From contig CAYNHQ010000011.1 in assembly GCA_964397255.1 (NCBI GenBank), positions 1-64,000 of the forward strand: a stretch of 64,000 nt of DNA, read 5' to 3'. The DNA is from CAYNHQ01 sp964397255 (lineage in GTDB: Bacteria; Bdellovibrionota_G; JALEGL01; DATDPG01). The notes below the pieces were generated by a model. The model was given only the letters and a program-made list of their open reading frames with translations, did no database searches and was not told the DNA's origin. The position numbers were made by a program, and so were the translations under genes. Below are positions 41,527-50,811 of the stretch, piece by piece. Numbering within the stretch: the first letter of the stretch is position 1; the number at the start of each line of letters is the position of its first letter.

Positions 41527-42825
41527 TCAACGCGTTGAAACTTGAGCCTTCGCCAAAGAACCGAATACTTCCCAGGTCTTAATGTATTCTAATGCTCGTT
41601 TGGCCTGGATATCTGTATCAAAATTGATCATACCGATCTTTGTCTTCGACTTCGCCTCTGGTTTCGGAGGCATGTTGGCTTCGGGTGTCTGGGCTTCAAT
41701 ATGGCCCTTTAGGTCCTTTTCGCGCAGATAGTTTTCGTCGCTGGGCGCAGGTGGCGGAACATCGGAGACCACGATGTCGGGCGCAATACCCAGGGCCTGA
41801 ATCGACCTCCCCTTTGGCGTGTAATAACGGGCAATCGTCAGTTTGAGTCCCGATCCATCCCCCAGATCAATGATGGTCTGAACCGAGCCTTTGCCAAATG
41901 TCTGGGTTCCAAGAATGACTGCCTTTCCATGATCCTGAAGAGCACCGGCTACAATCTCTGAAGCCGAGGCCGTGCCCTCATTTACAAGCACAATCGTCGG
42001 AACAGTCTTATGAGTTCCTTCTTTATGGGCGATTTCCACTTCTTGGAATGAGCCTTTTCGCCCAATCGTCGAGACGATGACTCCAGATTCAACAAAGAGG
42101 TCCGCCACGCGGATAGCTTGGTCCAAAAGCCCCCCGGGATTATTTCGGAGATCGAGGAGAATTCCTTTGACGCCGTCTTTCCCCGCCTTCTTATCGAGTT
42201 CGGCCAGCTGTTTTTCCAGCTCTCGACCGGTTCGCTCCTGAAAACTTTTGATGCGAAGATAGCCGTACTGATTTTCAATCAGTTCCGAGGCGACGGAGGC
42301 CAGACGAATCGTCTCTCGCCGAAGAATGACATCAAAGGAATCTTTGGTCCCTTGGCGATCCAGCGTCAGCGTACAGGTGCTACCACGTGGACCGCGAAGT
42401 TTTTTGATGGCGTCGAGAAGGCTCATCCCCTTCGTCGATGCGCCATCGATTTTTTTAATCTTATCACCCGCCTTTACTCCCGCCCGATCGGCGGGCGTAT
42501 CATCGATCGGAGTAATGACGGTCAATTGATCATCCTTCATGGTGATTTCGATTCCGAGTCCCCCGAATTCTCCTTTTGTATCCACACGCATCTCCCGAAA
42601 ATTTTCCGGAGGCATGTAAGCCGTGTGGGGATCCAGGTTCGCCACCAATCCTTTAATCGCGTTATCCAGAATTTCTTCCGGCTTTACCTCTTCAATATAA
42701 TTCGCTTCGACATAGCTCAACACCTTCGAAAGCGTTTCCAATTTTTCGTACACTTTCGAAGCATCGGCCCAAGCGAAATGGGGAAAAAGCAAACTTCCGA
42801 TGACGATCAACATTGGGCGTTTCAT
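41527..42825 (-). CDS. ctpA: C-terminal processing peptidase (S41, CtpA)
   Basis: A 432-aa periplasmic serine protease with signal peptide MKRPMLIVIGSLLFPHFAWA, a PDZ domain (about 95-175; GGLGIEITMKDDQLTVITPI), and the catalytic domain with nucleophile Ser in EGTASASEIVAGAL and Lys in TQTFGKGSVQ. It follows the EnvC-like gene by 36 nt on the same strand; in other bacteria Ctp peptidases adjust peptidoglycan hydrolases, fitting this block. Confidence 0.95.
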   Translation of the reverse strand: MKRPMLIVIGSLLFPHFAWADASKVYEKLETLSKVLSYVEANYIEEVKPEEILDNAIKGLVANLDPHTAYMPPENFREMRVDTKGEFGGLGIEITMKDDQLTVITPIDDTPADRAGVKAGDKIKKIDGASTKGMSLLDAIKKLRGPRGSTCTLTLDRQGTKDSFDVILRRETIRLASVASELIENQYGYLRIKSFQERTGRELEKQLAELDKKAGKDGVKGILLDLRNNPGGLLDQAIRVADLFVESGVIVSTIGRKGSFQEVEIAHKEGTHKTVPTIVLVNEGTASASEIVAGALQDHGKAVILGTQTFGKGSVQTIIDLGDGSGLKLTIARYYTPKGRSIQALGIAPDIVVSDVPPPAPSDENYLREKDLKGHIEAQTPEANMPPKPEAKSKTKIGMINFDTDIQAKRALEYIKTWEVFGSLAKAQVSTR

Positions 42826-42861
42826 AACTTTTGTTCCTTTCTAATCATTTCTTTGTTCATA

Positions 42862-43989
42862 TTAGTGCGCAAACCAGGGCCACGGATCTTCGGAAATCCC
42901 CTTGTGCCGAAGTTCGAAATAGAGATACGCCCCCTTGAGCGAGCCACTATCTCCGACGGTCGCAATCGCTTCGCCGGCACTCACCGAAGCGCCGACCGGT
43001 TTTAGAACTTTATCTACGTGAGCGTAGAGAGTGAAATACCCTCCTTGATGATCCACAATCAGAATCTTACCATACCCGACAAACCAGTCTGAAAAAGCAA
43101 CCTTCCCGTCGAACACGGCACGAATGGGAGATCCTTTCTCGACCCGCAGATCAATCCCCTTGTGATAAAGTTTCGCCTGAATTTTCGGATCCACATATGG
43201 GCCGAATTTCCTCTCCAGCCGCCCGACCACCGGAAGTGAAAGTTTTCCCTTCATTTGCGCAAAGAGGCTTTCTCCTTCGGTTTCACCCTGACGTAAGGAC
43301 TCGATGAGACGCTGGAGACCTTTGGCCGCTTCTTCCAGTTCGTCCACACTTTGCCGATAATAGTTCCGTTCGTTTTGAACCATGGCGAGAACCGTGGAGC
43401 GGGACTCCCGTTCCACTTCTAAATCTTCTTTACGCGAACCCAGATCCGAGATCAGAGAACGGAGAATTTGACGATCTTCTTCCAATTTTCGCCGGCGATT
43501 TGTGAGCTGTCGCACGGTTTCGGCAAATTCGTTCATGCGTTGCCGATCGTGATCAATCCAGCGCCCAACGAACCATTTTCGCTGCCTTAAATCAGCCGCG
43601 GTTTGAGACGTGAGAAGAATTTGCACCAGATTCGGAGATCCCCACTTATAAAGATCGCGCATTCGCTTTGCGATGTCGGCCCGACTCATCTGAAGTCTTT
43701 TTTCCAATTCCTCGATTTTCGCCGCCGCTTCGTCAATGCGAGCTTCTACCGATTTTCTTTCATTTCCAAGCTTCGCTGTCTCGTCATTGAGCGAGTCGAT
43801 TTTTTTCGAGTACGATTGAACTTCATGCAAAAGAGAGCCCTCTTTCTTTAGCACTCCCTGGAGCCGTTTTTTTTCTTCATCGAGTTTGCGTTGGAATTCG
43901 CGAAGCTGCTCTTCCTTTTTTACAATGGGTTCCTGCGCATACCCCACCGAAAGAGCCAGTAGGGGCCATAAGAACAACCAGCGCCTCAT
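42862..43989 (-). CDS. EnvC-like murein hydrolase activator (coiled coil plus M23)
   Basis: A 375-aa periplasmic protein: signal peptide MRRWLFLWPLLALSVGYA, a long coiled coil (about 25-235), and a C-terminal LytM/M23 domain with H-x3-D in YHKGIDLRV and the H-x-D remnant in YAHVDKV where an active peptidase has HxH, so it is more likely an amidase activator than a peptidase. Start overlaps the ftsX stop (ATGA), tying it to FtsEX. Confidence 0.92.
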   Translation of the reverse strand: MRRWLFLWPLLALSVGYAQEPIVKKEEQLREFQRKLDEEKKRLQGVLKKEGSLLHEVQSYSKKIDSLNDETAKLGNERKSVEARIDEAAAKIEELEKRLQMSRADIAKRMRDLYKWGSPNLVQILLTSQTAADLRQRKWFVGRWIDHDRQRMNEFAETVRQLTNRRRKLEEDRQILRSLISDLGSRKEDLEVERESRSTVLAMVQNERNYYRQSVDELEEAAKGLQRLIESLRQGETEGESLFAQMKGKLSLPVVGRLERKFGPYVDPKIQAKLYHKGIDLRVEKGSPIRAVFDGKVAFSDWFVGYGKILIVDHQGGYFTLYAHVDKVLKPVGASVSAGEAIATVGDSGSLKGAYLYFELRHKGISEDPWPWFAH

Positions 43990-44885
43990 GTTCGAAGATA
44001 CCTTCCGACCGCGAAGATACTCCCCATGACTCCTACAACGGCTCCCAATAAAAGAAGCCCCACCTGACTCGAAAGAGAGAGAAACTGAATGGAAGACGGG
44101 AAAAGCACTCCCCAAGTGTCCGCAAAATAAACTTGCGCCACAGCCATCGACACGCGAAGGGTGAGGAGGGCGAAAATAGCCGCCAGCAAACCGTCAAAGA
44201 GACCTTCCAGAAAGAAGGGCGTGCGAATCATCCCATCAGTGGCTCCCACGAGGCTCAAAATTTCAATTTCGTCGCGCCGGCTATAGACAATCAATCGGAT
44301 GGTATTGGCGACAATAAAGATGGTCGCAAAGGCAAGGGCCCCTCCCAAGAGAAGGGCAACTCCATCTAAAGCGGTCAAAAGTTTGATCCATCGTGTGGTC
44401 CATTCGCCACCGTCGTCCACGGCTTCCACTCCCTCCACTTTGGTGAGAGCCGCAGAAAAGGAGTTCAGCGCCATATTATTTCGAAAACTGGAGGCGATGG
44501 CGATTTCCATAGATGCGGGAAAGGGATTCTCATCCAACGCCGCTACCGCTTCTTCCAGTTCGGGGTTGTCGTGAACGAATCGGGCACGCGCAGCTTCCAC
44601 CGAACGGAATTCGCATTCCCGAACAAAATCTTTCTTGCAGAAATCCTTCTCTACGACCGCCCGCCCTTTCGCATCTCCTTCCGTTCGAAAGTAAACCGAT
44701 ACATGCACCCCTTCCTCGCCTCCGACGATCCAGCGCTTCAGATTGGAGAAAAGCAGATACCCTCCCCCCAGAATGGTGAACGTCATCGCCAGCGTGACGA
44801 TCGCGACGGCATTTAGCTTCCAGGAGGAGAGAAGACTTCGCAGGGCAGAATAGATGAGATATCGAATCACTCGAAAAACTTTCAC
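43986..44885 (-). CDS. ftsX: Cell division protein FtsX
   Basis: A 299-aa membrane subunit of FtsEX, which gates septal peptidoglycan hydrolysis. Four membrane helices (near residues 25-45, 170-195, 220-250, 270-295) and a periplasmic loop (HVSVYFRTEGDAKGRAVVEK to the ECD) match FtsX. It overlaps ftsE by 4 nt. Confidence 0.94.
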   Translation of the reverse strand: MKVFRVIRYLIYSALRSLLSSWKLNAVAIVTLAMTFTILGGGYLLFSNLKRWIVGGEEGVHVSVYFRTEGDAKGRAVVEKDFCKKDFVRECEFRSVEAARARFVHDNPELEEAVAALDENPFPASMEIAIASSFRNNMALNSFSAALTKVEGVEAVDDGGEWTTRWIKLLTALDGVALLLGGALAFATIFIVANTIRLIVYSRRDEIEILSLVGATDGMIRTPFFLEGLFDGLLAAIFALLTLRVSMAVAQVYFADTWGVLFPSSIQFLSLSSQVGLLLLGAVVGVMGSIFAVGRYLRT

Positions 44886-45538
44886 GATTTCACCAATCTT
44901 CCAGCATGGAGGACGAGTTCTCGCTTTCCCAGGGCGCTCATTAAACGGCGATCGTGGGTTGCCAACACAATCGTCGTACCGCGAACATTGATTTCACGAA
45001 GCAAACTCATCATTTCATCGGTAAGATCTGCATCGAGATTTCCCGTCGGTTCGTCCGCCAACAAAATTTTGGGATCGTTGACGAGAGCACGGGCCAGAGC
45101 CACCCGCTGCTGCTCCCCTCCGGAAAGTTTGATCGGAAGGCTCTGCGCGCGCGCCTCCAAACCAACTAATTTGAGCATCAGCATGACCCGCCGCTCTATC
45201 ACGGATTGTGGAAGTCCCAGGATCTCGAGAGTCACGGCCACATTGTCAAAAACCGTCCGCCAAGGAATCAATTTGAAATCTTGAAACACCACTCCGATGG
45301 AGCGCCGTAAAAGTGCGTTTTGTTTTCGACCCAGCCGCGAAACATTCCGGCCGTCGACAATCACCTGTCCTTCACTCGGCTCTTCGGCGCAAAAAAGGAT
45401 GCGAAGTAATGTCGATTTTCCGGCTCCGCTGGCCCCCGTCAGAACCACGAACTCGCCTTTTTCGATTTTCAGGCTGATGTCAATGAGGGCCGTGATATCG
45501 CGCTGATACGCCTTGTACACATGAAACATCTGGATCAT
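44882..45538 (-). CDS. ftsE: Cell division ATP-binding protein FtsE
   Basis: A 218-aa ABC ATPase: Walker A GASGAGKST, Q-loop VVFQDFKL, signature LSGGEQQRVALARAL and Walker B ILLADEPTGNLD, all with FtsE-type wording. It starts MIQMFHVYKAY. It overlaps both neighbours by 4 nt, placing it in one operon with ftsX, envC-like and ctpA. Confidence 0.96.
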   Translation of the reverse strand: MIQMFHVYKAYQRDITALIDISLKIEKGEFVVLTGASGAGKSTLLRILFCAEEPSEGQVIVDGRNVSRLGRKQNALLRRSIGVVFQDFKLIPWRTVFDNVAVTLEILGLPQSVIERRVMLMLKLVGLEARAQSLPIKLSGGEQQRVALARALVNDPKILLADEPTGNLDADLTDEMMSLLREINVRGTTIVLATHDRRLMSALGKRELVLHAGRLVKS

Positions 45539-46047
45539 GATTTGATCTTTTCTTCGTCCTCTAGAAACTCGAGGATTAATTCATCGAGCGTCTTGTCCTT
45601 TTGCGCACTCGTATCAAGCGTTCGAGGAGTAACGGTAGCCGGTCGGATTGTGGGTCCCGGAGCGGAAGGGATTCGATAAGGCCTAGGGGCCGTATGCGGC
45701 GGAGGAACCGGTGGACGTCGGCCCAGGGGCGGTGGCGCGGCCTCCGGTGGAGTCGATGGTGGTGAAACCGAAGGTTTTGTTTCAGCCGTTTCCAGAGCTC
45801 CCTTGAATTTGCCGGCGACCAGATCTTTCATCATTTCCTTGTGTTGTTCTTTCATCATCGTTTCGACGATTTCGGTAATGTCCGTGGCCTTCACAAATTT
45901 TTCGTATGATCGGCGGCGACTCGCGATAATGTTTCCTCCAAGAAAGATATGGGTCACCACCATCGGATTGGTGATGCCGCTATCTTCCGTCTGGACGTGA
46001 TAGAGAATCCCTTGATGGCGAATGTTGTGATTAAATCCCGGAAGCAT
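45535..46047 (-). CDS. Conserved hypothetical protein upstream of ftsE
   Basis: A 170-aa protein with a conserved N-terminal domain (HNIRHQGILYHVQTEDSGIT, VVTHIFLGGNIIASRRRSYE) found in deltaproteobacteria, then a Pro-rich linker (about 90-140) and a C-terminal acidic helix (KDKTLDELILEFLEDEEKIK). It overlaps ftsE by 4 nt, so a role with FtsEX or as a regulator of division is plausible but unproven. Confidence 0.75.
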   Translation of the reverse strand: MLPGFNHNIRHQGILYHVQTEDSGITNPMVVTHIFLGGNIIASRRRSYEKFVKATDITEIVETMMKEQHKEMMKDLVAGKFKGALETAETKPSVSPPSTPPEAAPPPLGRRPPVPPPHTAPRPYRIPSAPGPTIRPATVTPRTLDTSAQKDKTLDELILEFLEDEEKIKS

Positions 46048-46059
46048 GAAGTTGGGATG

Positions 46060-46599
46060 TTACCATCGCCCCCCGTGAATCGTTAACGGTTGACGAATAT
46101 CGAAATGCCCCCAAAAAAGCTCTCGATCCACTCCGTTTCCTAAAATTTTGATTCCATCGACGTTTGAAATTTGCAACGTGAATGTCTTGACAATTGCGGC
46201 CAGAGAGAGACGTTCGAAATCGACGCTGGTAGTCACCTGGAAGGTGGGTTCCACGGGAAAATCAAGATAGAGAATTCCGCCTTCGCGAAACACGTTTCGG
46301 AGGGTCGTTCCCTCGGGAAAAACCGCGAGTGCGGATGGACTCGGCGACGTGGCCAACGCACGCACCAATGCTTTGGACCAATCGGTCAAAGAACCTCCCT
46401 TCCCCTCCACTTCCACTTGGAATGCGGCAATCCCCGACAGATCAGCCAGTGGATAATAAAGCGGGATTTCTTCCTTCGAAGCCCCACTCGTTTTTGCCGC
46501 GGTCTCAGAATCTGACATGACAGGTGTGGGCAACGGAGTAACTCGATCGCTAGAGGCGAAGCGATGCAAACCCCACAAAGCGATCGAAAACACGCCCAA
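46060..46599 (-). CDS. GerMN domain membrane-anchored protein
   Basis: A 179-aa protein with an N-terminal hydrophobic anchor (GVFSIALWGLHRF) and a GerMN domain (PLYYPLADLSGI, PEGTTLRNVFREGGILYLDF, SVDFERLSLAAIVKTF). GerMN domains are found in spore germination and envelope proteins. In frame, the hydrophobic segment continues upstream (KGLFGILLALGVF) without a canonical start, so the start (a TTG here) is uncertain. Divergent from tolQ. Confidence 0.72.
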   Translation of the reverse strand: MGVFSIALWGLHRFASSDRVTPLPTPVMSDSETAAKTSGASKEEIPLYYPLADLSGIAAFQVEVEGKGGSLTDWSKALVRALATSPSPSALAVFPEGTTLRNVFREGGILYLDFPVEPTFQVTTSVDFERLSLAAIVKTFTLQISNVDGIKILGNGVDRELFWGHFDIRQPLTIHGGRW

Positions 46600-46625
46600 C
46601 GCTAAAAGAATTCCGAAGAGACCTT

Positions 46626-46653
46626 TTGACAGAAGAACCCCTTTTGGTACGGT
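46626..46653 (+). promoter_or_regulatory. Promoter of the tol operon
   Basis: TTGACA (46626-46631), 16-nt spacer, TACGGT (46648-46653). Leader to the tolQ ATG at 46669 is about 8-9 nt, with no clear ribosome site. Confidence 0.55.
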
Positions 46654-46668
46654 TTCGATCTACCGAAT

Positions 46669-47358
46669 ATGGAACTTAATGCCCTTAAACTGATTCTACA
46701 CGCTGACATTGTTGTCAAATTCGTGATGACGCTTCTTATTGCCGCCTCCATCGCCTCCTGGGCGATCATTTTTCTAAAGGTTCGTCTTCTCCGCCGTTCG
46801 CGGCGCAATTCGGAGCAGTTTGTGGATCAGTTTTGGTCGCAGCGAAACATGGAAAATGTCGTTCGCAAGGCCGACGAAATGGAATCCTGTCCGACGGCGT
46901 ATGTGTTTAAGTCGGGATATTCCGAACTGATGAAGTCGCGTGATTCCGCCCGGGGAAGCAAGGGAAGTGGGTCGGCCGAAGAAGTCATGAGCATCATCGA
47001 AAACGTCGATCGCGCCCTGCGAAGAAGTGTGACGGCTCAACTCACGACATTGGAACGACGCGTCCCTTTTCTCGCGACCACCGGAAGCTCCTCTCCATTT
47101 ATCGGGCTCTTCGGTACCGTTTGGGGAATCATGAATTCTTTCATGGCGATCGGATCCTCGCAGTCAGCCACCTTAGCCACGGTCGGACCGGGTATCGCGG
47201 AAGCACTCATCGCCACAGCGGTAGGTCTTTTTGCGGCCATTCCGGCGGTCATTGGATATAACTATTGTGTGTCACAAATTCGGGTGCTTCACCGTGAGAT
47301 GGAGAATTTTTCCAACGATTTTCTCAACGTCATCAAGCGCCAACTCCACATGAGCTAG
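46669..47358 (+). CDS. tolQ: TolQ / MotA-ExbB proton channel protein
   Basis: A 229-aa inner-membrane protein with three helices (about 15-35, 140-160, 175-200) and the conserved FIGLFGTVWGIMNSFMAIG and GPGIAEALIATAVGLFAAIP motifs. With TolR it uses proton flow to energise TolA for outer-membrane constriction at division. First gene of tolQRAB. Confidence 0.95.
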   Translation: MELNALKLILHADIVVKFVMTLLIAASIASWAIIFLKVRLLRRSRRNSEQFVDQFWSQRNMENVVRKADEMESCPTAYVFKSGYSELMKSRDSARGSKGSGSAEEVMSIIENVDRALRRSVTAQLTTLERRVPFLATTGSSSPFIGLFGTVWGIMNSFMAIGSSQSATLATVGPGIAEALIATAVGLFAAIPAVIGYNYCVSQIRVLHREMENFSNDFLNVIKRQLHMS

Positions 47359-47361
47359 ATT

Positions 47362-47778
47362 ATGGCCGTCTCTCTGGGTAGCGACGGAAACGAAATGTCC
47401 GAGATCAACGTCACCCCGTTGGTCGATGTCATGCTCGTTCTGTTGGTGATCTTTATGGTGACTGCGCCGATGATTCAGCAACAGGTGGATGTGGATCTCC
47501 CGGAAACCACATCCAAGTCGGCCACAATGGTCAAGGAAAACGACGTGGTACTGACGCTCGATAAGAAGAAAAACATTTTGATTGGAAAGGTTCCTGTACC
47601 GCTCAAAGGTCTTTCTTCCAAGCTGCGCGAGATTTATCGAACAAAGTCCAAAAAAGAAATTTACATGCGTGCCGATAAGACGATTCCATACGGCTTTGTC
47701 GTCAAAGTGATGGCCGAAGTGAAAAACGGCGGAATTGACCGCATGGGAATGATTACAGAATCTGAAAGCGGAGAATGA
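47362..47778 (+). CDS. tolR: TolR / ExbD-like protein
   Basis: A 138-aa protein with one N-terminal membrane helix (VDVMLVLLVIFMVTAP) preceded by EINVTPLVD, the conserved Asp for proton transfer, and a periplasmic domain (VVLTLDKKKNILIGKVPVPL, ADKTIPYGFVVKVMAEVKNG). Overlaps tolA by 4 nt. Confidence 0.95.
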   Translation: MAVSLGSDGNEMSEINVTPLVDVMLVLLVIFMVTAPMIQQQVDVDLPETTSKSATMVKENDVVLTLDKKKNILIGKVPVPLKGLSSKLREIYRTKSKKEIYMRADKTIPYGFVVKVMAEVKNGGIDRMGMITESESGE

Positions 47779-48554
47779 CTGATGCTTTAGACGCCGAAGC
47801 GCTGGAATTTCGGCAAATGGTGCGTGCTTCAATCGCGATGCATGTCATTTTGCTTGCTTCGATTTTTGCGTTTCAGTCTTTCTCGTCTTCTCATCCATAT
47901 ATCGATGCCTCCTCTCCTGGACCTATTAGCGTCATGTGGGCGCGTCCCGTGGGTGGCGCGGAAAAAACGGCCCCCAATAAATTGCCGGGACCCATCGTAC
48001 CCATCACCGCCCCACCTGCGGCCAACGAAAAACCCAAGATTGTCATGCCCGAGGAGATGCCCAAGAATGCGATTCATCCCCCGCCGAAGGAACTCGATGA
48101 GGATGCGGCGCGGAAAAAAGCGATGGCCGATGCGCTCGCCAGAATCGGCCATGATGTGGATGCACGGCCCATCCCTCGGCCCGAGAATTTTCCTTCGGAA
48201 AAAACCACGGGCAAGGGAGGTTACCCCGGCGTGGGAAACGCGCAGGGTTCCGGCATTGTCGGTGCGTTGGGGGGAAATCCCTTGTTCTCGGCCTACCGGA
48301 GCCAAATTCAGCGCATCATGACGGATAACTTTTTGTGGCTACAGAAGGAACAGAAACTTCACGCGGAAGTAATGCTTCGAATCGATGCATCGGGGACAAT
48401 TACGACCTCTGAACTCTCAAAAAGCTCGGGAAATCTCGCCTACGATCGAGCGGCACTGCGTGCGGTTCAAAAATCCTCTCCCCTTCCCCCTCCACCCGAT
48501 TCTTTAGCGAAAGATATCGTTCGACAGGATTTCGTCATAAACTTCGTCCGTTGA
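47775..48554 (+). CDS. tolA: TolA/TonB-like periplasm-spanning protein
   Basis: A 259-aa protein: N-terminal helix (SIAMHVILLASIFAFQSF), Pro-rich middle (about 55-130), and a C-terminal TonB/TolA domain (LHAEVMLRIDASGTITTSEL, AVQKSSPLPPPPDS). It is shorter than enteric TolA. Linked to tolR and tolB by 4-nt overlaps, so it fills the TolA position. Confidence 0.88.
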   Translation: MTDALDAEALEFRQMVRASIAMHVILLASIFAFQSFSSSHPYIDASSPGPISVMWARPVGGAEKTAPNKLPGPIVPITAPPAANEKPKIVMPEEMPKNAIHPPPKELDEDAARKKAMADALARIGHDVDARPIPRPENFPSEKTTGKGGYPGVGNAQGSGIVGALGGNPLFSAYRSQIQRIMTDNFLWLQKEQKLHAEVMLRIDASGTITTSELSKSSGNLAYDRAALRAVQKSSPLPPPPDSLAKDIVRQDFVINFVR

Positions 48555-49867
48555 AAATGTCTCGTTTCGCAGTATTCCTCATCCTTGGTTTTCTTACGTT
48601 CATTCCCTCGGCTTTCGCCGACAAAATTTATATCGATATCACGCAGGTCTCGGACCGCTCCTTTCCGATGGCCATCGTTCCCCCCACGCGCGACAGCGGA
48701 GAAGTGGACAACGAATCGGGTGCGATATTCGTCAAAGTATTGCGCGATGACCTCGAACGGGTGGGTGTTTTTCGGTTCATCGAACCTTCGGCCTTTCTCG
48801 AATCGCCCAGCAAGCCCGCATACAAAGAAAAAGATATCGATTTCGCCAGTTGGGCCGTGCTTGACACGCTCGCCTTAATCAAAGGGTGGTACCGGAGAAG
48901 CGGAGGCCGGATTACGATCGAACCTCATCTTTTTGATGTTCTGCTAAAAAAAGAAATTTCGGCCAAACACTATGAAGGCACGCTTGAGCAAATTCCCTGG
49001 ATGGCTCATCGATTCGCCAACGAGGTCATGCGCGTTCTTACCGGACAGGAAGGAGTATTCGATACTCGAATCGCCTTCATCGGCGTCCGCGACCGAAATA
49101 AGGAACTTCATGTAATGGATTTCAACGGAGACCATTTGGAACGCCTCACGTTCGACAAATCGATCGTCCTGTCGCCCACATGGGCGGCGAACGGCAATGA
49201 CATTTATTATACGTCTTTTGCTGGAGGAAAAACGCCTCAACTTTTCAAGTACGATCTCAAGCGGAAATCGGCCACGCGAATCACCAAATTTCCCGGGATG
49301 GTGATTGGTTCCACGCTCGATCCGTCGGGAGATTTGCTCGCCACCACGCTCACCATGGATGGCAATTCCGAGATTTACCTACTGGATCTTGATGGAAAGA
49401 TTCGAAATCGTCTGACGAAAAATGCCGATATCGATGTCAGCCCGTCATTTTCGCCGGACGGAAAGCAAATCACCTTTGTATCGAACCGTGACGGCAGCCC
49501 ACAAATTTATAAGATGGGTCGCGACGGAGGAAATGTACAGCGCCTCACGTTCAAGGGAATGAATAACACCGCGCCTGCCTGGTCGCCGAAAGGCGACAAA
49601 ATTCTCTTTGCAGGAATGGACACCGATGGCGAGTTTGATGTCTTCTCCATGAATGTCGATGGTTCGGGAATCGTGCGGTTGACATACGACACCCGCAACA
49701 ATGAGGAACCGAAATGGTCTCCCGATGGATCCATGATCCTTTTCAAATCCAACCGAACTGGACAAAATCAACTTTTCACAATGCGGCTCGATGGCTCACA
49801 TCCCGTGCAGTTGACCCGAGATTCCTGGGATCATTCCATGCCTGCCTGGGGGCCTAAACCCAAGTGA
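48551..49867 (+). CDS. tolB: Tol-Pal system beta-propeller protein TolB
   Basis: A 438-aa periplasmic protein: signal peptide (FAVFLILGFLTFIPSAFA), N-terminal alpha/beta domain (about 25-170) and a six-bladed propeller with repeats such as LSPTWAANGNDIYYTSFAGG, DVSPSFSPDGKQITFVSNRD and NEEPKWSPDGSMILFKSNRT. ATG at 48557 is a likelier start than the TTG at 48551. Pal does not follow; the next gene is a Ppx/GppA phosphatase. Confidence 0.95.
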   Translation: MKMSRFAVFLILGFLTFIPSAFADKIYIDITQVSDRSFPMAIVPPTRDSGEVDNESGAIFVKVLRDDLERVGVFRFIEPSAFLESPSKPAYKEKDIDFASWAVLDTLALIKGWYRRSGGRITIEPHLFDVLLKKEISAKHYEGTLEQIPWMAHRFANEVMRVLTGQEGVFDTRIAFIGVRDRNKELHVMDFNGDHLERLTFDKSIVLSPTWAANGNDIYYTSFAGGKTPQLFKYDLKRKSATRITKFPGMVIGSTLDPSGDLLATTLTMDGNSEIYLLDLDGKIRNRLTKNADIDVSPSFSPDGKQITFVSNRDGSPQIYKMGRDGGNVQRLTFKGMNNTAPAWSPKGDKILFAGMDTDGEFDVFSMNVDGSGIVRLTYDTRNNEEPKWSPDGSMILFKSNRTGQNQLFTMRLDGSHPVQLTRDSWDHSMPAWGPKPK

Positions 49868-50811
49868 CCTACAAACGACGCAAAATTGCGACGCTGGATT
49901 TAGGGACAAATACACTTCTACTGTTGGTCGCCGAGCGAAACGAATCGGGAGTGGTTAAAGTTTTGGCGGATGAAAGTGCCATGCCGCGACTTGGAGAGGG
50001 ATTGCGCGCAACGGGGAAAATCGCCCCCCACGTGATTAAACGAACAACGGAGGCGGTTCGAACGTTTGTGGAGAAAGCAAAATCATTAGGAGTGGATGAA
50101 ATTGTTCTGACTGCAACTAGCGCAGCCCGCGAAGCCAAAAATCAGAGCGAATTCATTTCAGCTGTAGAGACGGCCAGCGGCGTTAAGCTGGAAATTATGC
50201 CACCGAATGAAGAAGCGAGACTCACGTACCTCTCGGTCACGATGGAATCGCCGGGCGAAACGAAAACCATGGTCGTGGACATCGGCGGAGGATCTACCGA
50301 AGTGACTTGGGGCCTTGGACCTCGATTTGACGGCGGACGCAGTCTCAATCTAGGTACGATTAAACTGATCGAAGGACCCTTACTCCATTTTTGCCCGTCC
50401 TCTTCAGATCTTGAACAGGCACGAAAAGAAATCGATCAACAATTGGCCCGCATCACTCCGCTGGGAGAATTTGATCGTTGGGCGGGTACGGCGGGCAGCT
50501 TTACACACCTCGCCTCCATTGATTTGGGGCTTTCAAACTATCATCCCAATCATGTAGCCGGTCACAGACTCACACGCTCGAAAGTCGACGAATGGGTGCA
50601 AAGGCTTTCTAAGATGTCGCGCGAAGAAGTCCTAGGCCTGCCAGGAATCGATCCTCGCCGAGCGGATGTCATTCTCGCGGGGGCCGTCATTATCGAACGG
50701 CTTTTCCACAAATTTAAAAATAATGCGTTTGAAGTGATGGATCGTGGCGTTCGTTTTGGAAAGCTCTTTGATCGCCTGCATAATTTTGTCCCGCCGGTTC
50801 GGTTCGCATGA
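49864..50811 (+). CDS. Ppx/GppA phosphatase family protein
   Basis: A 315-aa exopolyphosphatase/pppGpp phosphatase-type protein: TLDLGTNTLLLLVAERNESG and VVDIGGGSTEVTWG are the two phosphate loops of the actin-like fold. It is the short one-domain form. GTG start overlaps the tolB stop by 4 nt, so it is co-translated with the Tol operon, an unusual place. Substrate (polyphosphate or pppGpp) undetermined. Confidence 0.92.
   Translation: MTYKRRKIATLDLGTNTLLLLVAERNESGVVKVLADESAMPRLGEGLRATGKIAPHVIKRTTEAVRTFVEKAKSLGVDEIVLTATSAAREAKNQSEFISAVETASGVKLEIMPPNEEARLTYLSVTMESPGETKTMVVDIGGGSTEVTWGLGPRFDGGRSLNLGTIKLIEGPLLHFCPSSSDLEQARKEIDQQLARITPLGEFDRWAGTAGSFTHLASIDLGLSNYHPNHVAGHRLTRSKVDEWVQRLSKMSREEVLGLPGIDPRRADVILAGAVIIERLFHKFKNNAFEVMDRGVRFGKLFDRLHNFVPPVRFA

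Noticed and set aside
42118..43005. 295-aa open frame on the plus strand
   Set aside because: Antisense to ctpA and the EnvC-like gene; both of those have clear catalytic motifs.
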